64,000 bases of DNA from PALSA-1006 sp041660815 (GCA_041660815.1 JBAZVN010000009.1:62001-126000), one strand, 5' to 3'; numbered from the stretch's first letter, positions 7,900 to 17,609 are shown. The notes: generated by a model not told the origin, from the sequence alone. A program made the numbers and translations.

Positions 7900-10002
7900 T
7901 CAATCGCATAAATATGTTGCCGCCACTTCATTGCCTCGCTCCGAATAATCCAACTGATACGCCACACTTTTTACCAGCGCAATGCCCCGGCCATAAGGAA
8001 GTTCCGAGGGGCGGGTAGTGATATCACCGGTAAATACAATGGGGCAGAAACCTTCCCCGCTATCCGCCACCTTAATTTTTATTGCGGAATGTTGGTCAAT
8101 TTCAACAGGCGATATTTCGATTTTAATACTGCCTGTTTGTAGCGCCTGCAACTGCGCCTCGCGAGATTCCAAATAGACTTCAAAGCCGTCCGGCCCCATT
8201 TTCAATGCAGAGTCAAGATGCAACAATCCATGATCCAATGCATTATTAAACAGCTCGGAGAGAATCATAAACACCGCCGAATGATGTTCATGCGTCAACT
8301 CCATCTTGGAAATAATCTGGGTCAACAACGGTACAATATCAAGGTACTTTAATTCTGCGGCGCCCAAGGTAACCGCTATATGCCAGTTGTCCGCCGTGGC
8401 ACTATGTTTTCCGGTCGACACTTGGAGCGCTGACACCTGCACGTCTTCCGCATAACGGACATTAATTAGCCCCAGAGAAATATCGTCGTGGGCTGCCTGT
8501 CCGTCCAGATGTTTTTCAATACCGGAAATCAGGGTAACAAAGCGTTGTTCCGGGGGCGTTTTACTTAACAGCTCGATAATTCCCTCCTCGCCAAATGCCA
8601 ATCCCAGCGGCGAACTCATTTCTACCAAACCATCCGAGAATAAAAATAGTTGGGCGTTTTCCTCGCAGTGATAACTCTCAATCTTTGCCGAGAAATCCTC
8701 GCCGCTGGCAATTCCAAGCGGCAAATGATGCGAAGCCCATTGGTGCAAAGTTTTACCGGCGTGATTGAACAAAAGAATGGCCGGTATGCCGCCGTTCCAA
8801 ACTTGAATAACGCCCGATTGTTGATGCAACGACACAATTGCCGCCGAAACAAAACGATCCGACGGCAAATATTTGTTCACCAGAATATTTAAATCCGTGG
8901 CAATTTGTCCGGGCGAAAACCCCTTTTCTGTTAAATCGTAAAAGGTCTGACACAGCGGCAATACATTGATTGCCGCAACCAGACCATGCCCAATCGCATC
9001 TGCCAACAGGATATTAACCGCGCCATCCGGAGATTTTGCAGCGATTAAAATATCCCCACCCAAATGCTCAACGGGCTGGCTAAAAAATTGCACGCGATTG
9101 ATGAGTTGCTCCGGAACCTGAATCATTTTCTCCATGATAAAACCGCCCACGCGCAACTCTTCCTCGGTGCGGTCGTGATATTGCTCAAGCACAAGCACTT
9201 TATCTGCCAACTCTTTTTTCAACTGCCGGATGTACTGCAGAAACTCATTAAACACTCTGGTGATATGTCCCACCTCATCGCCACTTTCAACTTCGGCCAG
9301 CTTGTTCAGGTCCCCTTCGGCCTTAATCGCCAACATGGTTTGCTCCAAATTGATGATCGGCCGTAATACATTCTGGATCAATATCCGGATCATAAAAAAC
9401 AAGAGTAACTGTAGCAATACCTGTCCGATGCTCAGCAACCAATGTAATTTACTGAGCTGCGTAAATTCATGCTGCAAACTCAGTGTAAGACTCACCGCAC
9501 CTGCTACTTGACCAAGCGAAATTAGATGGCATTGCAAACAATTGGTACCGTGAAAATCTGTCTCGGCAGCAAAAGGAACAACTACCCGCAGCGTGCGTTT
9601 TTTATCCAACTGCCGATGAATTTGTATTTGATTACGGGTGATGGCCTGCCGGTCAAGTTCATCCCGCGTAACCTCTGTTGCCAAACCCGGGCCGAATTGA
9701 TCGATAACCGGCTGTGCACGCACCACGTGAAAATCTGTCACACCATCCTGACTGGCCATTTTTTTAATATAGGTGTCACGGGCATGCGGCTGGGAAATAT
9801 TACCGTTGAGCATCATCGCGTTGAGCGACAAAAAAGATTGCGTTGCGCTATCGATGGCACGTTTTTCTGCATCCGCAAACAGCGTGGCTTCAAATTGCCG
9901 CGCGACCCAAATTTGGGCCAGAATAAGCACCAACAACAGCAACACCTGAATAGGGATTTGCAGTTTGTTGTGCAAAGATAGATTGAACCACCAAGCTTTC
10001 AT
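7900..10002 (-). CDS. CXXCH periplasmic sensor / HAMP / PP2C / HATPase protein
   Basis: 700 residues from the ATG at 10002; the product then starts MKAWWFNLSLHNKLQIPIQ, matching two chemoreceptors at 34.7 and 36.4 kb. The first membrane helix (~14-36) is followed by a periplasmic Tll0287-like (DUF3365) domain with a haem c-type site, C-L-Q-C-H, near residue 160. A second helix, a HAMP-like linker and a coiled coil lead to a PP2C phosphatase (GGDILIAAK, LADAIGHGL, FSDGLVEM, DDISLGL) and a HATPase (LSELFNNALDHG, DSGEGF, GRGIALV). By analogy with HsbR it should dephosphorylate and/or phosphorylate a STAS protein in response to a redox or gas signal; the ligand is inferred. Confidence 0.88.
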   Translation of the reverse strand: MKAWWFNLSLHNKLQIPIQVLLLLVLILAQIWVARQFEATLFADAEKRAIDSATQSFLSLNAMMLNGNISQPHARDTYIKKMASQDGVTDFHVVRAQPVIDQFGPGLATEVTRDELDRQAITRNQIQIHRQLDKKRTLRVVVPFAAETDFHGTNCLQCHLISLGQVAGAVSLTLSLQHEFTQLSKLHWLLSIGQVLLQLLLFFMIRILIQNVLRPIINLEQTMLAIKAEGDLNKLAEVESGDEVGHITRVFNEFLQYIRQLKKELADKVLVLEQYHDRTEEELRVGGFIMEKMIQVPEQLINRVQFFSQPVEHLGGDILIAAKSPDGAVNILLADAIGHGLVAAINVLPLCQTFYDLTEKGFSPGQIATDLNILVNKYLPSDRFVSAAIVSLHQQSGVIQVWNGGIPAILLFNHAGKTLHQWASHHLPLGIASGEDFSAKIESYHCEENAQLFLFSDGLVEMSSPLGLAFGEEGIIELLSKTPPEQRFVTLISGIEKHLDGQAAHDDISLGLINVRYAEDVQVSALQVSTGKHSATADNWHIAVTLGAAELKYLDIVPLLTQIISKMELTHEHHSAVFMILSELFNNALDHGLLHLDSALKMGPDGFEVYLESREAQLQALQTGSIKIEISPVEIDQHSAIKIKVADSGEGFCPIVFTGDITTRPSELPYGRGIALVKSVAYQLDYSERGNEVAATYLCD

Positions 10003-10082
10003 TTGGACTCTCTGAAGTGTGGCAAGCACTTTCCTCCCCACAGCGGGAAAGAAATAACTAAACCAATAAAAACGGCAGTTTT

Positions 10083-10175
10083 ATCCGCAGATTACGCGGA
10101 TTTAAAAGCACACAACCCAAACCATGTTCACATGCTAATGATTTTTTAATCTGCGAAAATCTTCGCAATCTGCGG
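10083..10175. repeat. small inverted repeat around ATCCGCAGATT
   Basis: ATCCGCAGATTACGCGGAT on the left and AATCTGCGAAAATCTTCGC plus AATCTGCGGAC on the right form an interrupted palindrome in the gap between the sensor phosphatase and cheD. It resembles small dispersed intergenic repeats; no second copy was seen in this window. Confidence 0.35.
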
Positions 10176-10191
10176 ACAACTGTTTTTGGGG

Positions 10192-10827
10192 TTAAAACAA
10201 TTCGATATCGCCGCTGACGGGCTTTTGTTCGATGGTATGCAGATACTGGGTTTCTTGTTCAACAATCGTATTGTTATGCAGCGAACGCAGGCGCTTTACC
10301 CGGACTTTTCCGGTAGCAGGAAAATACACCACCATACGCGGAAATACGTCGCCCACATCCTCGGAAGTCACACGCAAACCTTCCGTTTTAATATAGTCAC
10401 GCGCAAACTCGATATTGCGCATGCCCACATCGGTCATATTGGCGATAATACGCCCGCCGCCAAACAGCTTTACTTCCAGATTCTGGCGTTGCCCGCCGTT
10501 CTTCATAATTTCATTAATCAGATGTTCCATGGCAAAGTTGCCATAGCGTGTTGAGGAGCTTAAGCCCGCCGCTTTCCAGCCGGTTTCACCCACCGAGGCA
10601 GGCAACATAAAATGGTTCATACCGCCGATGCCGCTGACCCGGTCGCGAATGCACGCCGAGATGCACGAACCCAATGTTGTATAAATACCCTCTTCATATT
10701 TTGTGACGTAATATTCGCCCGGATTCAGGCGCGCCGAGATAGTATCGTGCGCCTCATTCCAGCCGCGTTTAATATGCTCAAAGCCGGGCAAAGACAAGGG
10801 GATGCGCGATTGGGAAGTGAAAGCCAT
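10192..10827 (-). CDS. cheD: chemoreceptor glutamine deamidase CheD, first copy
   Basis: 211 residues. CheD deamidates receptor glutamines to glutamates, tuning adaptation. The catalytic Cys is C55 in TLGSCISAC and the His is H72 in GGMNHFMLP; both are present. The core AMEHLINEIMKNGG...LEVKLFGGGR is typical. It carries a ~30-residue N-terminal extension and ends GDIELF, like the second copy at 13246-13860 (GDVELF), with which it is clearly paralogous. It lies four bases after the HDOD gene stop in the same direction, so one operon is likely. Confidence 0.93.
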   Translation of the reverse strand: MAFTSQSRIPLSLPGFEHIKRGWNEAHDTISARLNPGEYYVTKYEEGIYTTLGSCISACIRDRVSGIGGMNHFMLPASVGETGWKAAGLSSSTRYGNFAMEHLINEIMKNGGQRQNLEVKLFGGGRIIANMTDVGMRNIEFARDYIKTEGLRVTSEDVGDVFPRMVVYFPATGKVRVKRLRSLHNNTIVEQETQYLHTIEQKPVSGDIELF

Positions 10828-10831
10828 GTGA

Positions 10832-11689
10832 CTATTTACCCATAAAGAGTTGTTCGGCTTCGGCGATTTCTGCTTGCGCCTCAGCCACTACTTCTTCGGT
10901 AACCTCGTTCGCCTCCAGCCCCAGTATTTCCCATGCGCGGGGATCAATGGGCGATACATCAGCCGGATCAAGTGTCTGCACTTCGGCCATCAAGGCCAGA
11001 ATATTGGAGACATGCACCAGCGCCACTTCACGCGGAAAGCGTTGGGCCTGATTAATATCATGGTGGAACTCAATGCACTCTTCCAGCAACGGTGGCAGCT
11101 TCCATTGACGCGCCAACTCGCCGCCCACCTGGGCATGATCCGCACCGACAACCTGTCGTTCCGCTATATAGATTGGAATTTCATCGCCACTATCCAGCAC
11201 CAGTAGCAAAGCATCTTTGGCTTGCTGGGGCATGCGATTAAAGATGACCAGCTCGCCGATATCATGCAGCAAAGCTGCGGTAAAAATTGCATCCGGATCA
11301 ACTTTTCCGATTTGCCTGGCCAGAATGCGGGCAATCAATCCGCAATATAAACTATGCCTCCAAAAGTGTTCCATGGACACCAGTGTATTGGGCAATCCCT
11401 CAAATGAACTGGCGACCGACGTCGCCAGTGCCAAACTGCGAATTTGACTGGTTCCGATAATCGAAACTGCTTTGGGAACAGTATCAATCGTTGAAGAAAA
11501 ACCATAAAAAGAACTATTGGCGACGCGCAATAAGCGCACGGTAAACGAGGGATCCTGGGCAATTACTTTGGAGATATCAGCGACATTGCTGTTGGGATCT
11601 TCGACCAGACGATTGATGCGGATAAATACATCCGGCAAAGTAACCAACCCCCCCACACCCTTTACCAACCCGGCAATATCTATTGTCAT
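10832..11689 (-). CDS. HDOD-domain signalling protein
   Basis: An HDOD (HD-related output) protein; 285 residues if it starts at the ATG at 11689 (MTIDIAGLVKG). In-frame ATGs at 11707 and 11719 are possible but less well placed. The HDOD core spans ~5-200: LPDVFIRINRLVEDPNSNVADISKVI, DPSFTVRLLRVANSSFYG, and LLHDIGELVIFNR. A C-terminal helix is acidic. HDOD proteins lack reliable HD phosphohydrolase activity and act as signalling scaffolds. Position between STAS and cheD ties it to the chemotaxis operon; the target is unknown. Confidence 0.85.
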   Translation of the reverse strand: MTIDIAGLVKGVGGLVTLPDVFIRINRLVEDPNSNVADISKVIAQDPSFTVRLLRVANSSFYGFSSTIDTVPKAVSIIGTSQIRSLALATSVASSFEGLPNTLVSMEHFWRHSLYCGLIARILARQIGKVDPDAIFTAALLHDIGELVIFNRMPQQAKDALLLVLDSGDEIPIYIAERQVVGADHAQVGGELARQWKLPPLLEECIEFHHDINQAQRFPREVALVHVSNILALMAEVQTLDPADVSPIDPRAWEILGLEANEVTEEVVAEAQAEIAEAEQLFMGK

Positions 11690-11750
11690 TATCAGCGCGC
11701 CCTGCATTAAGTAATGCAATTAAAAAATTAACATTAAACAGGAGGTTACA

Positions 11751-12059
11751 TTACCTGCCAATCGTGAATAATTTATGAAAGTTGGCAATATCCAGAATCT
11801 TCACCACCGTTTCATTGGGGCTAAGTAACGCAACTGTCTTATTCACGTTCTGCGCGCGCTCACGCAGCATTAACAACATACCCAATGCAGAACTGTCCAG
11901 ATAATCCACTTCCGCCAGATTCACCTCAATCTTTTGAATTGCATCATCGGCCAAAGCGGAAGAATATATTTCCTTAAAATCGCGATGCACATTGAAGTCA
12001 AAGCGTCCGCCCAATATCAAGGTTGCCACGTCGCCATTTTTTATTTGCCGGATATCCAT
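11751..12059 (-). CDS. STAS-domain anti-sigma-factor antagonist (HsbA/SpoIIAA-like)
   Basis: 102 residues from the ATG at 12059, which has AAGGA about eight bases upstream. A single STAS domain: ATLILGGRFDFNVHRDFKE, then the phospho-acceptor region VDYLDSSALGMLLMLRE, where the second Ser is the likely phosphorylated residue. In partner switching, the unphosphorylated STAS protein sequesters an anti-sigma factor or another partner. Two PP2C/HATPase proteins capable of controlling it lie 2-6 kb away in the same direction. In Pseudomonas aeruginosa HsbA links such a switch to FlgM and motility; equivalence here is inference. Confidence 0.88.
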   Translation of the reverse strand: MDIRQIKNGDVATLILGGRFDFNVHRDFKEIYSSALADDAIQKIEVNLAEVDYLDSSALGMLLMLRERAQNVNKTVALLSPNETVVKILDIANFHKLFTIGR

Positions 12060-12119
12060 ATATATTTTCCTTTGATTTAAATAGTAGAAGTAAGTGAGAC
12101 GCCCCTGCAACGCGCTTTA

Positions 12120-13211
12120 TTACACCCGGTTACTCAAGCCGCCACTGCTGATAATCTTTTGCAATACCTTTTGCGCCATATCCTGAATCGGCACAATTTC
12201 ATCGACCGCGCCCACCTGAACCGCTTCGCGGGGCATTCCGTACACCACACAGGTCGCCTCATCCTGGGCGAAATTATACGAACCGGCCTGACGCATTTCC
12301 AGCATGCCAATGGCGCCATCTTTGCCCATGCCGGTCAACATTACGCCGATCACATTTTTACCCGCGTTTTGCGCCACCGAACGGAACAATACCTCCACGG
12401 AAGGACGGTGGTGATTGACCGGCGGAGACTGGCTTAATTCAGTCATGTAATTCGCGCCGCTGCGCTTGATCATCAGATGCGAATGACCGGGAGCAATGTA
12501 GGCATGTCCGGGCAAAATACGTTCTCCCCCCTGCGCCTCCAGCACCGATATTTTGCACAAACTATCCAGACGTGCAGCGAATGATTTGGTAAATGCTTCG
12601 GGCATATGCTGCGCGATCACAATACCCGGCGCATCGGCCGGCAAGCGCACTAAAAATTCTTTAATCGCTTCCGTGCCGCCGGTGGAGGCGCCCACTGCAA
12701 TAATTTTTTCAGTTGTACTAATTCTGGCTCCCAACGCAGGTAAAGTTGTTCGTGCAACCGGACTGGCTGAGGGAACACGAAATTTCCCGCGCGCCTGATA
12801 GGCCACCCGAATTTTCTCTGCGATGGTATCGGCGTATTCACGCAGTCCGTCGGCAATTCCCATTTTGGGTTTGGGTAAAAAGTCGACCGCGCCCAATTCC
12901 AGTGCGCGCAACGCCGCTTCCGAGCCGCGTTCCGTCAAACTGGAAATCATCAATACCGGCATGGGACGCAGACGCATTAATTTGTCCAAAAACGTCAACC
13001 CGTCCATCTGCGGCATTTCCACATCCAGGGTCAACACATCCGGATTAAGCGTCTTGATCATCTCCCGTGCCTGCAGTGGATTGGATGCCGCCCCCACCAC
13101 ATTCAGATCGGAAAAAGATTTGATCACCTCGGTGAGAATGGCGCGAATAAGCGCCGAATCATCAATGATAAGTACGTTAATTTTTTTAGGGAGTAGCGCT
13201 TCGTTTTGCAT
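12120..13211 (-). CDS. cheB: chemotaxis protein-glutamate methylesterase CheB
   Basis: 363 residues: a receiver domain (INVLIIDDSALIRAIL; phospho-Asp in LTLDVEMPQMDG) joined to a methylesterase domain with catalytic Ser in VGASTGGTEAI, His in IAQHMPEAFTKSFA and Asp in LTGMGKDGAIGM. It demethylates and deamidates receptor glutamates when phosphorylated by CheA. It lies just behind cheR and cheD in the same direction and 60 bases before the STAS gene. Confidence 0.95.
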   Translation of the reverse strand: MQNEALLPKKINVLIIDDSALIRAILTEVIKSFSDLNVVGAASNPLQAREMIKTLNPDVLTLDVEMPQMDGLTFLDKLMRLRPMPVLMISSLTERGSEAALRALELGAVDFLPKPKMGIADGLREYADTIAEKIRVAYQARGKFRVPSASPVARTTLPALGARISTTEKIIAVGASTGGTEAIKEFLVRLPADAPGIVIAQHMPEAFTKSFAARLDSLCKISVLEAQGGERILPGHAYIAPGHSHLMIKRSGANYMTELSQSPPVNHHRPSVEVLFRSVAQNAGKNVIGVMLTGMGKDGAIGMLEMRQAGSYNFAQDEATCVVYGMPREAVQVGAVDEIVPIQDMAQKVLQKIISSGGLSNRV

Positions 13212-13245
13212 TTACTGATTCTCGTTATAGTTGCTATTGGGGAAA

Positions 13246-13860
13246 TTAAAACAACTCAACATCACCCTGAATATCCGCATGTTTAAGACGAGAACCATAA
13301 TCGGCCTCGCGAATGATGATTGTATCGTTATTTGCATGACGAAGCTTCTTCAGCATGACCCTTCCCGAGTTCGGAAAAAAATAAACTTTGCGCGGGTAAA
13401 TATCCAATAAGGACTTGGCCACAACGCGAATATTTTCATTCTTTAAATATTCCAACGCGAATTCTACATTGCGCTCGCCCACGTTGGTCACGGTAAAGCC
13501 GCGCATCACATTGCCCCCGCCAAAAAGTTTGGCTTCAAGATTGGAACGTTTGGCCCCGCCTTTTAATAATTCATTAATCATCTTTTCCATCGCGTACGCC
13601 CCATAACGCGCCGCAGAAGCTACCGGGCTATAACCGTCACTTTTATCTTCCGGCAACATAAAATGATTCATCCCGCCAAACCCGGTAACCCGATCCCGAA
13701 TACACGCGGCCACACACGAACCCAGCACGGTGACGATCACCATATCGCGCTTGGTTACATAGTACTCACCGGGCAAAAGCTTAATCGCCTCCCGATCGAA
13801 AGTACTGTCGAAATAACGGTTGGGAGAAAGGACTTCTTCAAAGTCCGAGTGGTCTGTCAT
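13246..13860 (-). CDS. cheD: chemoreceptor glutamine deamidase CheD, second copy
   Basis: 204 residues; catalytic C49 in VLGSCVAAC and H66 in GGMNHFMLP. It ends GDVELF and shares the AMEKMINELLKGG...LEAKLFGGGN core with the first copy at 10192-10827. Its ATG abuts the TAA of cheR (TAAATG), so the two are translated together. Two CheD proteins in one cluster suggest separate receptor sets or different partners. Confidence 0.94.
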   Translation of the reverse strand: MTDHSDFEEVLSPNRYFDSTFDREAIKLLPGEYYVTKRDMVIVTVLGSCVAACIRDRVTGFGGMNHFMLPEDKSDGYSPVASAARYGAYAMEKMINELLKGGAKRSNLEAKLFGGGNVMRGFTVTNVGERNVEFALEYLKNENIRVVAKSLLDIYPRKVYFFPNSGRVMLKKLRHANNDTIIIREADYGSRLKHADIQGDVELF

Positions 13861-14736
13861 TTAGCGACTTTCCTCGGTTTTTTTCTGTAATTTATGCTTG
13901 GGATTTAATTCATACACGGTCTTGCCACGCAATTTAAAACAATCGTCGGCATGATGAAAACTTTCCGAATGACCTGCAAACAGCAATCCGTCGCTGCGCA
14001 ACAGCGGCACAAATTTTTTCAAAATATCCAGTTGTGTTTGCTTGTCGAAATAGATCATTACATTCCGGCAAAATATTGCATCGATAGGCGGTCTGACTGT
14101 CCAAGTGTTATGCAGCAAATTTAACTGGCGAAAAGTAATCATGCTTTGCAACTCGGGTCTCACTCTGACATGACCTTCCTGGGCACCGGTACCACGCAAG
14201 AAGAAACGCTTAATCAATTCCGGATCCAGTTTACTCACGCGCTCATCGGGATACACCCCTTTTTTTGCGGTCTCCAGCACTTTGGTGTCCACATCGGTGG
14301 CAATAATACTGACCTGCGAGGCATCCCGCCCCAAGGTATCCAACACCGTCATCGCCATGGTATAGGGCTCTTCTCCGGTGGATGCGGCAGAACACCACAA
14401 CACAATCGGGTGTTTACCACGAATGGTACGCAGATGATCCGCCAGTATCGGGAAGTGATGCGGCTCGCGAAAAAACGAGGTTAAGTTAGTGGTTAGCGAA
14501 TTGGTAAAAGCTTCCCACTCCTCCGCATCATTGCTTTCCAGCAGCGCCAGGTACGCGCCAAAAGTTTGAATTCCGGTGGCGCGCAAACGTCGCGACAAAC
14601 GGCTATACACCAGCTCTTGCTTGGAGTCACTGAGGGATATTCCCGCGTGCGCGTAAATTAATTTGCGCACCCGATCAAAATCATTCAGGGTGAAATGAAA
14701 TTCACGCCCTGCTTTTAGTTCTGTATTTTCAGCCAT
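13861..14736 (-). CDS. cheR: chemotaxis protein methyltransferase CheR
   Basis: 291 residues. CheR methylates receptor glutamates using S-adenosylmethionine. An N-terminal helical domain (FDRVRKLIYAHAGISLSDSKQELVYSRLSRRL) precedes the SAM-binding domain: LWCSAASTGEEPYTMAM, IIATDVDTKVLETAKKGVY and IFCRNVMIYFDKQTQ. The Lys/Gln-rich tail is short. It heads a cheR-cheD-cheB-STAS-HDOD-cheD run on the minus strand. Confidence 0.96.
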   Translation of the reverse strand: MAENTELKAGREFHFTLNDFDRVRKLIYAHAGISLSDSKQELVYSRLSRRLRATGIQTFGAYLALLESNDAEEWEAFTNSLTTNLTSFFREPHHFPILADHLRTIRGKHPIVLWCSAASTGEEPYTMAMTVLDTLGRDASQVSIIATDVDTKVLETAKKGVYPDERVSKLDPELIKRFFLRGTGAQEGHVRVRPELQSMITFRQLNLLHNTWTVRPPIDAIFCRNVMIYFDKQTQLDILKKFVPLLRSDGLLFAGHSESFHHADDCFKLRGKTVYELNPKHKLQKKTEESR

Positions 14737-14754
14737 TTTTCACTCATTGAAATC

Positions 14755-14846
14755 GGGGAAGGGTTAATGGGAAAGCGGGAAGGGCAGCCCCATCTCTTTG
14801 ATTATTGGGCGCTAGTTTTAACCTTCCCCCTATACCCTTCTTCCTT
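14755..14846. repeat. purine-arm/pyrimidine-arm inverted repeat, copy 1
   Basis: GGGAAGGGTTAATGGGAAAG on one side and CCCCTATACCCTTCTTCC on the other form a long imperfect hairpin between cheR and the upstream receptor gene. A relative occurs at 39441-39537 between motB and motA. Confidence 0.5.
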
Positions 14847-14853
14847 CCCTGTA

Positions 14854-17556
14854 TTACACCTTAAACATCCCAACTGAAACGCTCAAACTATGCGCCTGCT
14901 CTTCCAGCGATTCTGCTGCTGCGGCGGCTTCTTCAACCAATGAGGCATTTTGTTGGGTAACTTCATCCATCTGCGTAATCGCCTGATTAACCTGTTCGAT
15001 ACCAGAGCTTTGCTCCAGCGAAGCTGCTGAAATCTCCGACATGATATCTGTTACCCGCTTAATACTGCCAACTATTTCCTGCATGGTTTGACCGGCTTGC
15101 GCAACCAATTTACTCCCCGCACCTACCTTGCTAACCGAGTCGTCAATGAGCTGTTTAATCTCTTTCGCTGCCGCAGCGCTACGCTGTGCCAGATTACGCA
15201 CTTCGGCGGCCACCACCGCAAAGCCGCGCCCCTGTTCACCCGCTCGGGCGGCCTCCACCGCCGCATTTAATGCCAGAATATTTGTCTGGAAAGCAATGCC
15301 ATCAATTACCGAAATAATATCCACAATCTTGTGCGATGACGCGTTGATACTTTCCATGGTGGAGACAACTTCCCCGACCACTTCACCACCTTTGCTGGCC
15401 ACACTCGAAGCGCCTATCGCCAATTGATTAGCCTGCTTGGCGTTATCGGCATTATGTTTCACGGTTGCGGTAAGTTGCTCCATACTGGCCACCGTCTCTT
15501 CCAGACTGGATGCATTTTGTTCAGTACGTTGCGACAGATCCGCATTACCACTGGCAATTTCACGCGCTGCCGTATTAATGGTATCAGTGGCAGTCTTGAT
15601 TTCTAAAATAATGCCCTGCAATTTCTCGGCTGTGGCATTGGAGTCCTCTTTTAACTGTCCGAATGTACCCTGATATTCATTGGTGATACGATCGGTCAAA
15701 TTGCCGTGCGCCATGGCATCCAACATACGCACAACCTCCTGTAAGCTGCGATCCGAGGTTTCCATCAAGTAGTTAATATCAGTCCCTAATTTTTTAAAGA
15801 AGCCTTCTTTACCCTGCATATCCAAGCGCCGGGAGAAATCTCCTCTTGCAGCACCTTCCACGATATCCGCCACTTCTGCTTCCACCGCCACTTCCGCCGT
15901 ACGATCCTGCCATTCCAAAGCGGCTCCCAGACGTACTCCTTTTTCATTTATGACCGGGTTTGCCGCCAGCGCAAAAGTACGTCCACCCACCACAATTTGG
16001 GTGCGATACGTGCTTGTCAAAGATTCCAGCATAGCTTTTTGGTGCGCCGGTTTTTTGTGGAACACATCAATACTGTTGCCCAAAATATTTGCAGCCTCAA
16101 AATCGGGTATGCCTTTGCGCATGTCGGGCGCGGCCTCGCTCATCAGCTGTTTAACCGCATTATTCATGTAGATAATTTTATGTTCAACATCCGAGATCAT
16201 CACGCTGGTTGATGCATTGTCCAAACCTATACGGATGCGCAGATTCTCATCCGCAGTGCGGCGCGCTTCCACCACATCAAAACCCAGCATGGTTTCCATC
16301 GATTTCATCGCATTCAACATGCGGCCAATTTCGCTATTGCCTTGAGTGGAAATCGGCACACGATAATTTCCTTGGGCAATCTCACCCAATGCTCCAGTTG
16401 CCTGATGCAAGGGACGCAGCACACTGCGTAAAATCAGGATTGATAAGCCCAGAGCCAGCATGAGAGAAATACTCATTACCGCAATTGATACCTGCAACTG
16501 CTGCCGACTGTCATGCTCCAATTTATCAAACGTACTGGACAAGCCGGCTTGAGTATCTTCCTGAATTTGAGTTACCAATTCACCCATCAATTCGGTAGGT
16601 TTGCGGTCAATGCCTTTTACCAGCGCATCCACCACAATACCGCTTTGGGTATTATTAACATCATAAGACTTAAGCGCCTGGTGATAACTTTTCATCAAGC
16701 CCTCATGCGCGTTAAGCAAACTTTCCACACCCTCCGTACTAATTCCGATCTGTTCCATCACCGGTTTTAAGGTATGCAAATCGGACTGTACTAATTCGCC
16801 CCTCTCATTAAACTGCTTCAAATATTTTTCAAACTGCGCCGGATCGTGGCCACGCAGTAAAATATTTTTCCACTCCTGTACTTGTTCTTTAAAATGCACC
16901 TGTGATTTATAAGCCATATCCAAGGCAAAGCCCTGCGTACCGACCTCCTCCATACTCGCCACAGAATTCTGCTTACTATTCAGCATTCCGTTTAAGTTGT
17001 ACGCCCCCAAACCAACCAAAGAACACAACATGAATATGACCAAGACACTTAAGCGCTGCACGACCGAACGATCATCAAACCAATGCGTCAATCCGTGAAT
17101 CAATCCCGATTTAACCAAACGCCCCTCTTCCAAGTGCACCTTGGATAGTCCGGCATTCATCTCCTTGTACAAACCTTCTGCCGCCGCAATTGCCTCACGA
17201 CTCGGCTTATAGCGTACCGACATAAACCCGACTTGCTTGCCGTCCTCGAAGATCGGCGTCACATTAGCTTCCACCCAATAGAATCCGCCATCTTTACGGC
17301 GATTTTTGACTATTCCAGTCCACGGCTTTCCGGCTTTCAAAGTTGCCCACAAATCAGCAAACGCTTCGCCCGGCATATCGGGATGTCGCACCAAATTATG
17401 TGGTGCGCCAATTAACTCTTGCTCGGCAAAACCACTGGCTTCAATAAAATCGACGTTGCAATGGGTAATAATGCCCTTTAAATCAGTCTTGGAGGCCAAC
17501 AACACCCCATCCGGCATAACATATTCTTTATCGGTAATTGGTAAATTGGTACGCAT
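14854..17556 (-). CDS. Aer-like PAS methyl-accepting chemotaxis protein, two PAS modules
   Basis: 900 residues. An N-terminal Aer-like PAS (CNVDFIEASGFAE; HNLVRHPDMPG; FYWVEANVTPIFEDGK) lies at ~10-115. A membrane helix near 165-190, a four-helix ligand-domain-like segment and a second helix near 360-380 follow, then HAMP (RPLHQATGALGEIAQGNY), a second PAS-like region (~440-560; MISDVEHKIIYMNNAV), another HAMP-like stretch (DIVEGAARGDFSRRLD) and the signalling domain with the hairpin tip QTNILALNAAVEAARAGEQ. It senses redox or an intracellular cofactor via PAS and signals to CheA. It shares its PAS with proteins at 5983 and 30760. Confidence 0.93.
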   Translation of the reverse strand: MRTNLPITDKEYVMPDGVLLASKTDLKGIITHCNVDFIEASGFAEQELIGAPHNLVRHPDMPGEAFADLWATLKAGKPWTGIVKNRRKDGGFYWVEANVTPIFEDGKQVGFMSVRYKPSREAIAAAEGLYKEMNAGLSKVHLEEGRLVKSGLIHGLTHWFDDRSVVQRLSVLVIFMLCSLVGLGAYNLNGMLNSKQNSVASMEEVGTQGFALDMAYKSQVHFKEQVQEWKNILLRGHDPAQFEKYLKQFNERGELVQSDLHTLKPVMEQIGISTEGVESLLNAHEGLMKSYHQALKSYDVNNTQSGIVVDALVKGIDRKPTELMGELVTQIQEDTQAGLSSTFDKLEHDSRQQLQVSIAVMSISLMLALGLSILILRSVLRPLHQATGALGEIAQGNYRVPISTQGNSEIGRMLNAMKSMETMLGFDVVEARRTADENLRIRIGLDNASTSVMISDVEHKIIYMNNAVKQLMSEAAPDMRKGIPDFEAANILGNSIDVFHKKPAHQKAMLESLTSTYRTQIVVGGRTFALAANPVINEKGVRLGAALEWQDRTAEVAVEAEVADIVEGAARGDFSRRLDMQGKEGFFKKLGTDINYLMETSDRSLQEVVRMLDAMAHGNLTDRITNEYQGTFGQLKEDSNATAEKLQGIILEIKTATDTINTAAREIASGNADLSQRTEQNASSLEETVASMEQLTATVKHNADNAKQANQLAIGASSVASKGGEVVGEVVSTMESINASSHKIVDIISVIDGIAFQTNILALNAAVEAARAGEQGRGFAVVAAEVRNLAQRSAAAAKEIKQLIDDSVSKVGAGSKLVAQAGQTMQEIVGSIKRVTDIMSEISAASLEQSSGIEQVNQAITQMDEVTQQNASLVEEAAAAAESLEEQAHSLSVSVGMFKV

Positions 17557-17609
17557 AACCCCTCCTCGAGATTTAATATTAATTCTTTATAATCATATAG
17601 TTAAGCGAA

